22,529 bases of DNA from an uncultured Eubacteriaceae bacterium (GTDB lineage Bacteria; Bacillota; Clostridia; Eubacteriales; Eubacteriaceae). The notes under the pieces were generated by a model. That model saw only the letters and a program-made list of their open reading frames with translations. It made no database searches and had not been told where the DNA came from. The first letter of the stretch is position 1, and each line of letters begins with the position of its first letter. Position numbers and translations under genes: made by a program. The stretch covers positions 1 through 22,529 of the forward strand of contig CANQOZ010000010.1 in NCBI GenBank assembly GCA_947625585.1, given 5' to 3'. Shown in pieces: positions 15,826 to 22,529 of the stretch.

Positions 15826-16923
15826 ATGATAGATTCTTATGAAATTCATCAACAACTAGATAATCTCCATGAAACACTTGATGGTTTAGAACACTCAATC
15901 AATCCTGACAAGTTAGATGAAGAAATAGGAGAGCTTGAGAAGAAAACTGAAGATGTTAATTTTTGGTCTGATCAAGAAGAAGCTCAAAAGATTTTAAAAG
16001 AGTTGAATTACGTTAGAGATAAGAGAGAGAAATTAGAACTTTTATCTGAGGAAGTTGATGAAATAGAGATAATGCTTGAGTTAATTGAAGAAGGTGCGGA
16101 CGATATCGACATTGAAACTGCCTTAAAAGATACTGAAAAGGCATTAAACCGCTTTAGACTTGAAACCCTTTTACAGGGAGAATACGATAAGAATAACGCT
16201 ATTATTGCTATTCATCCAGGATCAGGTGGAACGGAATCTAATGACTGGGCTGAAATGCTGCTAAGAATGTATACTAGATGGGCAGAACAAGAAGGATTTA
16301 AAGTTAAAACTTTGGATTTGCAGCCTGGTGGAGTTGCAGGAGTTAAAAGTGCCACACTTTTAATTGAAGGCACCAATGCTTATGGTTTCTTAAAGTCTGA
16401 AAAGGGAGTACATCGTCTAGTCCGAATTTCTCCATTTGACTCATCCGGAAGAAGGCATACTTCTTTTGCATCTTTGGATGTAACACCGGAAATCAATGAT
16501 GAAATTAATATTGAGATCAATCCCGATGATTTAAGAGTAGATACATACCGGGCTAGTGGGGCTGGAGGTCAACACGTTAATAAAACAAGTTCTGCTATAC
16601 GTATAACCCATCTTCCAACAGGAATAGTTGTACAATGTCAGAATGAACGTTCACAACATCAAAATCGTGACACAGCCATGGGAATGTTGAAATCAAAATT
16701 AGCGATTTTAATGGAAGAAGAAAATAAAGAAAAATTAGCTGATTTAAAAGGTGATTATGGACAAATCACATGGGGAAACCAGATAAGGTCTTATGTGTTT
16801 CAACCATATACTTTAGTTAAAGATCATCGAACTCAGGTTGAAAATGGTAATATCGCATCTGTTATGGATGGAAATATTAATGAATTCATAAATGGATATC
16901 TTTTGAATTCAGTAGCTCAATAA
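15826..16923 (+). CDS. prfB: Peptide chain release factor 2, no frameshift
   Basis: RF2 reads UGA and UAA and releases the finished protein. The 365-residue product has the recognition tripeptide SPF (202-204), the catalytic GGQ (247-249) and an otherwise normal domain order. In many bacteria prfB carries an in-frame UGA near codon 25 and needs a +1 shift to be read. Here the N-terminus (MIDSYEIHQQL...HSINPDKL) is continuous and no slippery CTTTGA site is seen, so this feedback control is absent. AAGG lies 6 bases before the start. It is co-transcribed with secA. Confidence 0.97.
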   Translation: MIDSYEIHQQLDNLHETLDGLEHSINPDKLDEEIGELEKKTEDVNFWSDQEEAQKILKELNYVRDKREKLELLSEEVDEIEIMLELIEEGADDIDIETALKDTEKALNRFRLETLLQGEYDKNNAIIAIHPGSGGTESNDWAEMLLRMYTRWAEQEGFKVKTLDLQPGGVAGVKSATLLIEGTNAYGFLKSEKGVHRLVRISPFDSSGRRHTSFASLDVTPEINDEINIEINPDDLRVDTYRASGAGGQHVNKTSSAIRITHLPTGIVVQCQNERSQHQNRDTAMGMLKSKLAILMEEENKEKLADLKGDYGQITWGNQIRSYVFQPYTLVKDHRTQVENGNIASVMDGNINEFINGYLLNSVAQ

Positions 16924-16928
16924 ATTAA

Positions 16929-16966
16929 AACCTCGTAAAGTTAAAACTTTACGAGGTTAATTTTTT
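16929..16966. terminator. Terminator between prfB and the converging TPR gene
   Basis: AACCTCGTAAAGT (16929-16941) and its exact complement (16946-16958) form a perfect 13-bp stem with a four-base loop. Six T follow on the plus strand. On the minus strand four T follow at once, so it may serve both converging genes. Confidence 0.93.
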
Positions 16967-16996
16967 CTCATATAGATTGGATCTAAGAAATCTAAT

Positions 16997-17668
16997 TTAG
17001 GTTTCATCTAACATTTCAGCAGCTTTATTATAAACTTCAATGCTTTTATCTACTTGACCATTTAAACCTAGAATAAAAGCATATCTATTAAATGAAAAGG
17101 AGAGATCTTCCTTTGTTACCTCATTTGGATCTAATTCATATAGCTTTAAATTGACATCTAAAAGTTCTTTATAATATATTTCTGCTTCTTTAAAATCAAG
17201 TTCATCTTCAAAAAATACTCCAAGTGCGGAGAGGTTTCTAGATAATGCATATAAAGCTGAAGGACTTTCATTTATTTTGATTATTTTTCTAAGAAGCTTA
17301 TTTGATTCTTCAAATTTCTCTACAAATTCATCATCGTAATCAAGATCTCTATATATTATTCCAGCATTTACCTCAGCTGTTGATAGAGCTTCTAGAAGAA
17401 TTAATGAATTATCCATCTTAGTGACTTTCTTAAATACTTTGATACTTTCAAGATAATAATCTAGAGCATCTTCTAATTCATCTAAATGTTCACAGAGAAG
17501 ACCACAATCATTTAGAGTTTTCGCTAAAATAAGATAGTTTTCAAGTGATGGATTTTCTTTAATTAAATGTTTAATAATTCCTTTGCAAGTAGATAGAGCT
17601 TCATCAAATTCTCCAAGATCCTTTTGTTCCTTAGCTATAGTTCCCATCAGGCTTATATATCTATCCAT
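16997..17668 (-). CDS. TPR-like helical repeat protein
   Basis: The 223-residue protein is almost entirely helical, with tetratricopeptide-like units. Typical spacing of Ala/Gly/Leu and Tyr is seen in DLGEFDEALSTCKGIIKHL, in LDELEDALDYYLESIKVFKK, in FKEAEIYYKELLDVNLKLYE and in GQVDKSIEVYNKAAEML. There is no signal peptide or membrane segment, so it is probably a cytoplasmic protein-protein interaction module. GGAGG lies 8 bases before the ATG. It converges on prfB and lies downstream of, but separately from, the secreted protein gene. Its partner cannot be told from the sequence. Confidence 0.8.
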   Translation of the reverse strand: MDRYISLMGTIAKEQKDLGEFDEALSTCKGIIKHLIKENPSLENYLILAKTLNDCGLLCEHLDELEDALDYYLESIKVFKKVTKMDNSLILLEALSTAEVNAGIIYRDLDYDDEFVEKFEESNKLLRKIIKINESPSALYALSRNLSALGVFFEDELDFKEAEIYYKELLDVNLKLYELDPNEVTKEDLSFSFNRYAFILGLNGQVDKSIEVYNKAAEMLDET

Positions 17669-17846
17669 TATTAAATCCTCCTGAATAAATAGATAAATTA
17701 CTTCTAAATTGATTCTATGTTAAAAAGTATTTTTAGCAGTTAGATAAAATTTTAATGATTAAATTAAAGTAATTCACTTTGATTAATGTAAATATTAACG
17801 AATGAAAATAAGTATATCCAATAAAACTTTAATTAATTCATTATAT

Positions 17847-17880
17847 AAAAAACCCGGATTAGCATTTCTGCTATCCGAGT
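17847..17880 (-). terminator. Terminator of the secreted repeat/P60 gene
   Basis: Bases 17852-17864 and 17869-17880 form a long stem with one bulge. One position that would be a C/A mismatch on the plus strand is a G-U pair on the minus strand, which supports the minus orientation. Six U follow (A at 17847-17852 on the plus strand). Confidence 0.85.
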
Positions 17881-17887
17881 TGAAATT

Positions 17888-19129
17888 TTAATCCTCACCA
17901 AAAATATTGTGTAAGACTTGTTCAGCACTCAAATTTCTAATTCCATCTGGATCACCAACAAAATTGTCTCCCCATCTGAATCTTTCAATATTATGTAGAT
18001 AATCATCCATTTCACGATCCATCCGATTGCTATAACGTCTGTAATATTCTGGACGATATTTTTGCATATATTGATGAGCTAATTGTCTAGCTTGTGAATC
18101 GCCACCCTTCGTGAAAGTTAGTCCAGTTATCATAACTCCTGGTGGACTTGAATGACAAACTACAATACTACCATCTGAACATGTTCCTAAAACAATATAA
18201 ACATGGCCACTGGCCATAGAAATGATATCACCTGGTTTATAATTTGTGGTATCACGATTATCGCTTAGAGGTTGAACTGAACCATAACCTTTGCTTGCAT
18301 ACCATCTAGCTTGTCTATTAGCACCTAATACTTCGCCTGGTAAATTATTATCAGTTGTGTTTAAGGTATTATAAACAGCCCAACCAACAAATCCAGAACA
18401 ATCTAAACCGTTATTTATTTGATAACGAGTTGTATTATAATCGTAGCTGGCATTTTGTCTATCAAAGAAAGCTTTCCATTCAGGCATTACACCTATATGC
18501 ATAGCACCAGGACCGGCACCATCATCAGCTTCGTTCCAGCCACCGCCCCAAATATAATTAGTTTCTCCCATTGGTAAAAGGGAAGCTAATAAGAAGTTCT
18601 TAACTGTTCTTTTTCCAGGTTCAAAATTACTGTCAGATTCTTCCGGTGGAAGTGGAGTTCCTTCTCCTTGAGCGTAAAGTGCAACACCTTCGTCATTCCA
18701 TCCATTAGATTTTAAATGATTGTACTCAGTTGCATCAGTTGAAAGTAGGTGCAGTTTTATTCCTTCATGATATAAACGATAAATTGGGATAGTTCCATTT
18801 GAATAGAATAAAGCATTACCATTATTATCTAATTGCCAACCATTATTTTGTAAAACAGTAGTTTCATGTTGGTCTTTAGTATATAAATGTTCATGAGTTA
18901 TAGGAGAATAAAGTCTGTAAACAGATTCTCCTTCATCAGCTGAAACCCAACCAATTCCTTCATAGCGCCAACCACCATTACTCAGAGTGTCTTTTTCGAA
19001 AACATCTGTCGTATATAAATGCTCACCGGTTCCACGATTGTATAGTCGATGAACATCACTAGCTAAAACAGTAGTTGGGATTAAACATAAGATAAATAAA
19101 GTTATAAATAGCTTTACTAACTTCTTCAT
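17888..19129 (-). CDS. Secreted protein, DUF5648-type repeats plus NlpC/P60-like domain
   Basis: The 413-residue protein begins with a signal peptide (1-23, cleavage likely after VLA). Three repeats of about 40 residues follow: VHRLYNRGTGEHLYTTD, VYRLYSPITHEHLYTKD and IYRLYHEGIKLHLLSTD, each ending in a Gly-Trp segment (NGGW, NNGW, SNGW). This is the pattern of DUF5648-type surface repeats. After a Pro/Glu linker comes a cysteine-hydrolase domain: Cys244 in GLDCSGFVGW, His309 in SGHVYIVLG and a third polar site near His326 form a likely catalytic set. NlpC/P60 enzymes cut peptide bonds of cell-wall stem peptides, so a wall-remodelling role is likely. The C-terminus has no LPxTG anchor. A ribosome site AAGGG lies 9 bases before the ATG. 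Confidence 0.88.
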   Translation of the reverse strand: MKKLVKLFITLFILCLIPTTVLASDVHRLYNRGTGEHLYTTDVFEKDTLSNGGWRYEGIGWVSADEGESVYRLYSPITHEHLYTKDQHETTVLQNNGWQLDNNGNALFYSNGTIPIYRLYHEGIKLHLLSTDATEYNHLKSNGWNDEGVALYAQGEGTPLPPEESDSNFEPGKRTVKNFLLASLLPMGETNYIWGGGWNEADDGAGPGAMHIGVMPEWKAFFDRQNASYDYNTTRYQINNGLDCSGFVGWAVYNTLNTTDNNLPGEVLGANRQARWYASKGYGSVQPLSDNRDTTNYKPGDIISMASGHVYIVLGTCSDGSIVVCHSSPPGVMITGLTFTKGGDSQARQLAHQYMQKYRPEYYRRYSNRMDREMDDYLHNIERFRWGDNFVGDPDGIRNLSAEQVLHNIFGED

Positions 19130-19183
19130 TTCAATTACCCTTCTAGCTTTAAATTCGTTCTTAAAAAGATATTGTAATTTGAA

Positions 19184-19189
19184 ATTATA
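19184..19189 (-). promoter_or_regulatory. Possible -10 box for the secreted repeat/P60 gene
   Basis: On the minus strand this reads TATAAT, about 55 bases before the ATG. The -35 candidate TTAAAA with a 16-base spacer is weak. The gap from the lipoprotein gene (135 bases) allows an own promoter. Confidence 0.3.
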
Positions 19190-19264
19190 AACTGTTTCGT
19201 TTATATTTTAAAGTTTTGAGCGTTAAATTCTAAATATTAACACGAATGGTGTATTAAAATTAAA

Positions 19265-20008
19265 TCAATTTAGTCCAGATCGCTCTTCATTTAACTCATT
19301 TATTAGCGCATTATAACGGTCTAAAATATTTAAATCAACATTTGCTGAAACTATTCCTTCTAAACTTTTATTTGCTTGACTAATTGCTGCTAAACTTGAA
19401 TAAGCCCTGCCTATCGCATAGAAAGCTGCATTATTTGTAACTTCTCTAACAACTACTTGGTTTACTTTACCTTCGATAAATTGAACTGTTAAAACTTCCT
19501 GGCTTCCAGTAATTGGATCTACTTCGTTTGTAACAGTATAGGTATCCGTAAACTTGTTTACTTCCTTAACTGAAGTATCTCCAAGTTTACAGCTATTAAT
19601 TGCAATATCTTGCAAGATAGAATAATTATTAACAGTTTGAGTAGCTCCTGAGATAGTATCAATTTGGCTACCTTGATAAATAATTGTATTGTTATAAAGT
19701 TTAGGAAGGATTTGATTATAGGAAAAATCACAGTTGTCCCATTTTAAAACTGAATCAGAAGTATCAATTCGATCAACACCACTTTTATTTAATTCTTTAT
19801 ATTTAACTTCTGAGATAATTCCTTTTTTAACAGTAATTTCTAATTGAGGTTTAAAACCGTTTGAATTGTAATATAGACTTTGAGCTTTAAATACTCCATC
19901 TTTTAAGTCAGAATTATAATCGTTTGTTTCTGAAATCGTTCTTAAACTAGAACAAGAGGTGAGTAATATGATTAAAAAGAATAAAAGTACAATTCTAAAA
20001 TTTTTCAT
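19265..20008 (-). CDS. FMN-binding-domain lipoprotein
   Basis: The 247-residue protein has a type II signal peptide with lipobox LLTSC (lipidated Cys19). An FMN-binding domain follows (about 35-140), with SEVKYKELNKSGVDR and the flavinylation motif DTISGAT at 117-123. In this family a flavin transferase (ApbE) attaches FMN to the last Thr/Ser of the motif, here Thr123. A second, shorter domain (about 155-205) repeats the beginning of the fold but lacks the motif. Such lipoproteins act in extracellular electron transfer or as reductase subunits. It follows the pyrophosphatase gene by 36 bases, with AGAGGTG before the ATG, so the two may share a transcript. No apbE or electron-transfer partner is in the window. 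Confidence 0.82.
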   Translation of the reverse strand: MKNFRIVLLFFLIILLTSCSSLRTISETNDYNSDLKDGVFKAQSLYYNSNGFKPQLEITVKKGIISEVKYKELNKSGVDRIDTSDSVLKWDNCDFSYNQILPKLYNNTIIYQGSQIDTISGATQTVNNYSILQDIAINSCKLGDTSVKEVNKFTDTYTVTNEVDPITGSQEVLTVQFIEGKVNQVVVREVTNNAAFYAIGRAYSSLAAISQANKSLEGIVSANVDLNILDRYNALINELNEERSGLN

Positions 20009-20044
20009 ACACTCACCTCTTAATTTATCAATAATTAAAGCATT

Positions 20045-21676
20045 CTACATAGCAGTAGCTATTTTCATTAGAGCAGGTACAACCTGTTTCTTACGTGAAA
20101 ATACACCTGGGAGATAGACTGAATTATCATTTTCATTAATATTAAAAGCTTCCCTGGCTACTTTCTTAGCTTTCTTATTACCAGCTATTACGATTTCGCT
20201 TCCACCAAGAACTACATCAGTAATAATCAAAACATATAAATCTTGACCTTCAACATCATTATAAATTTGCATATCTTCAATGAGTTCTGGTAGTTTCTTT
20301 GAGAGACCCTTTAAATCAGCTGTATTTACTTGACTAATTGCAACTTTTAAGTCGCCCATTGTAAATTTTTTACGATCAGCGCCTAGAATTTCTTCTGGAG
20401 TTAGGTTATCTACATTACTACCAGCGGCTAACATTTCCCTACCATATTCTTTTAAGTCAACTTCAGCGATCTTAGCTAGCTTTTCAGCAGCTTCAATGTC
20501 TCTATTTGTTGTAGTAGGTGAGTTAAAGATTAAAGTATCCGACAGAATAGCAGATAACATTAAACCGGCAATTTCTTTAGGAATATCAACTCCCTTTTCA
20601 TCGTAAATTTCTGTAATAATTGTTGAAGTACATCCAACCGGTTCTAATCTCATATAGAGTGGGTTAGAAGAAGAAATTTCATCAATTTTATGATGGTCAA
20701 CGACTTCTATAACATCAGCATCTTCAATTCCCTTAATTGATTGACTACGTTCATTATGATCAACTAAAATGACTTTCTTTTTATCATAGTTCATTAAGTT
20801 AGTACCAGAAATCATAGTCAAAACTTCACCATCTTCATTAACAACAGGAAAACGATGGTGAGCAGAAGATTCCATGTTATTTTTTACTTCTTTTAATGTT
20901 TCATAATCAACAAAGTATTCAATATTTTCTTTTTTTACAAATTTCTTAACAGGAATAGCTTGAGTAATTAATCTCATCGCTTCAAAAGGAGAGTACTTTG
21001 TTGTCATGGTCATTCCTTCAAATCCCATTGGAATAACAGGATTTCCATGTTCTAAATTGCATAAAATAATATTTTGAGAACCAGAAGCAAAACAGTTTAA
21101 GAGTCCAATTGATGTATTTGAAACAACTAATAAATCTTCAGGATCAACTTTTTCACCAGCCTGAATACCAGCACCAGCGAAAACATCACCTGTAACATAT
21201 TCTGGCATCGTTCCAGTTACGATTTTTCCATCAAATATTTCTTTTATATTTTCATATGGTGTTTCAGTGTCTTTTAATAATGTTGAAACATAAGGAGTTG
21301 TAAAAGCTTCCATTAAGTCAGGAAGTGAAATAATTCCTATTAACTTATTTTCATCATTTACTACTGGAATGGACCTACCAGGTGCATCAATAATAATTTT
21401 TAGAGCTTTAACAACTGAATCAGATTCTTTAACAAAACGTAATTCATCAAAATGCAAGTCTGAAACTTGAGGTACTACAGTATCCAGAAGAGGAGGAACG
21501 TCAACATCGAAATGGTCTAAAACGAATTGCGTTTCATTAGACAATTCACCAAGCCTTCCTGGGGCTACATTTTCATCTCCAAGAGCATTTTTTAAGTAGG
21601 CATAGGATATAGCTGAGCAAATCGAATCTGTGTCTGGGTTTTGGTGTCCGAAGACATAAGTTTTGTCAGAATCCAT
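20045..21676 (-). CDS. ppaC: Family II inorganic pyrophosphatase with CBS and DRTGG domains
   Basis: The enzyme hydrolyses pyrophosphate to phosphate and belongs to the DHH superfamily, using Mn or Co. The 543-residue protein starts with the DHH-domain motif GHQNPDTDS (8-16). A large insert then holds a CBS domain, a DRTGG-like segment and a second CBS (about 68-300). The metal motif VDHHKID follows, then the DHHA2 domain with GSEIVIAGNKKAKK and the C-terminal SRKKQVVPAL substrate-binding stretch. Plain family II enzymes are about 310 residues. The inserted CBS pair is known to bind adenine nucleotides, so activity probably follows energy charge. GGAG lies 6 bases before the ATG. Confidence 0.96.
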   Translation of the reverse strand: MDSDKTYVFGHQNPDTDSICSAISYAYLKNALGDENVAPGRLGELSNETQFVLDHFDVDVPPLLDTVVPQVSDLHFDELRFVKESDSVVKALKIIIDAPGRSIPVVNDENKLIGIISLPDLMEAFTTPYVSTLLKDTETPYENIKEIFDGKIVTGTMPEYVTGDVFAGAGIQAGEKVDPEDLLVVSNTSIGLLNCFASGSQNIILCNLEHGNPVIPMGFEGMTMTTKYSPFEAMRLITQAIPVKKFVKKENIEYFVDYETLKEVKNNMESSAHHRFPVVNEDGEVLTMISGTNLMNYDKKKVILVDHNERSQSIKGIEDADVIEVVDHHKIDEISSSNPLYMRLEPVGCTSTIITEIYDEKGVDIPKEIAGLMLSAILSDTLIFNSPTTTNRDIEAAEKLAKIAEVDLKEYGREMLAAGSNVDNLTPEEILGADRKKFTMGDLKVAISQVNTADLKGLSKKLPELIEDMQIYNDVEGQDLYVLIITDVVLGGSEIVIAGNKKAKKVAREAFNINENDNSVYLPGVFSRKKQVVPALMKIATAM

Positions 21677-21728
21677 TTAATTCTCCGTTCTTAGATTTGT
21701 ATTAATTTTATCACGAAGTTTATTAATT

Positions 21729-22529
21729 TTAATCGTTTTCTTTTTTGCGGTCTACAGCCTGTTTCAACTGCTTCATTGCTTTTTCAATAATAGATCTAGG
21801 GGAGGCAGCATTTAACCTCATATATCCAGAACCTTGCTCACCAAAAAGTATTCCTTCATCAAGCCAAAGTTTAGCTTCTTCTAAAAAGAATTTCTTGAGT
21901 TCATCATCATTTAGACCAAGATCTCGACAATCTAACCAAACAAGGTAAGTTCCTTCAGGAATATTTGCTTTGATTTCAGGGATATTTTCCTTTAAAAAAG
22001 TATTAATATAATCAAAATTACCTTCAATATATTCATTTAATTCTTTAACATATTGATCGCCATGTTCTAAGGCAGCTTGTCCTGCATTCATAGCCATAAT
22101 ATTAAGGTTACCGGAACCTGAACGTAAGAGTTCATATTCAAAACGTTTTCTGAGTTTTGGATTATGAATATAGATATTAGATACTTGAAGGCCTGCTAGA
22201 TTAAAGGTTTTGCTTGGAGCAGTACAAAGAATAACACGATCTTCAATCTGTTCATTAATTGTAGGAAGTGAAATATGCTTATGATCCCCATGGATAAAAT
22301 CCGCATGAATTTCATCTGAGATAATTAGGCATCCGTATTTTTCACAAAGATCAGCCAAATCTGATAGTTCCTGTTCAGTCCAAACACGACCAACAGGATT
22401 ATGAGGATTACATAGTATTAGAATCCGGGCATCGGAATTAATGAATTTCTTTTCTAAATCTATAAGATCCATTTTATAAGTACCATCTTCTTCGATTAAC
22501 GGATTTGAAAGCACGTTACGTCCATTGAG
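21729..22529 (-). CDS. MalY/PatB-type PLP aminotransferase, N-terminus outside window
   Basis: This is the C-terminal 266 residues of a fold-type I PLP enzyme; the reading frame stays open to the right edge, so the N-terminal third is missing. Visible are NPHNPVGRVW, SDEIHADFIH (binding the PLP pyridine), the Schiff-base lysine in APSKTFNLAGLQ and the substrate arginine in GYMRLNAASPR. The sequence style fits cystathionine beta-lyase/MalY-PatB enzymes, which release thiols or H2S from cysteine conjugates. A plain aminotransferase cannot be excluded. It lies upstream of the pyrophosphatase with a 52-base gap. Confidence 0.9.
   Translation of the reverse strand, partial: LNGRNVLSNPLIEEDGTYKMDLIDLEKKFINSDARILILCNPHNPVGRVWTEQELSDLADLCEKYGCLIISDEIHADFIHGDHKHISLPTINEQIEDRVILCTAPSKTFNLAGLQVSNIYIHNPKLRKRFEYELLRSGSGNLNIMAMNAGQAALEHGDQYVKELNEYIEGNFDYINTFLKENIPEIKANIPEGTYLVWLDCRDLGLNDDELKKFFLEEAKLWLDEGILFGEQGSGYMRLNAASPRSIIEKAMKQLKQAVDRKKEND

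Overview
The window is AT-rich, with strong Shine-Dalgarno sequences, one TTG start, tightly packed housekeeping genes and a SCIFF peptide/maturase pair. That pair is a hallmark of Clostridia in the broad sense. Together with the FMN-binding lipoprotein, the family II CBS-pyrophosphatase and the surface-repeat/NlpC-P60 protein, it suggests an anaerobic low-GC Firmicute, possibly of the Tissierellia/Peptoniphilaceae type. The exact lineage is inference.

Left part (1-2864): almost 980 bases hold no convincing gene but carry a 14-bp inverted repeat. They are followed by a 91-residue coiled-coil protein of unknown role and by radA.

Centre-left (2887-8775): a 6S RNA gene ends four bases before the ruvA start codon. 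ruvA-ruvB-queA-tgt-yajC then run as an overlapping plus-strand operon for Holliday-junction processing, queuosine synthesis and the Sec accessory subunit YajC. The operon continues into the 45-residue six-cysteine peptide SCIFF and, after a terminator-like hairpin, its radical SAM/SPASM maturase.

Centre (8776-16966): a gene-free stretch leads to a structured RNA with its own promoter-like -10 and terminator, immediately upstream of the long-form hibernation factor hpf/raiA. This is probably a raiA-motif RNA. Next come a 983-residue protein with a DUF5317-like membrane domain and a very long acidic tail, then secA and prfB. prfB reads in one frame, without the usual autoregulatory frameshift.

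Right part (16997-22529, minus strand): a TPR-like protein; a secreted protein with three surface repeats and an NlpC/P60-type domain; an FMN-binding lipoprotein with a flavinylation motif; a CBS/DRTGG-containing manganese-type pyrophosphatase; and the C-terminal part of a MalY/PatB-type aminotransferase cut by the window edge.

No CRISPR array, tRNA, rRNA, insertion sequence or prophage was seen. The points most worth a second look are the RNA upstream of hpf, the giant DUF5317-like protein between hpf and secA, the SCIFF pair with its internal terminator, the 6S RNA/ruvA junction, and the unexplained first kilobase.
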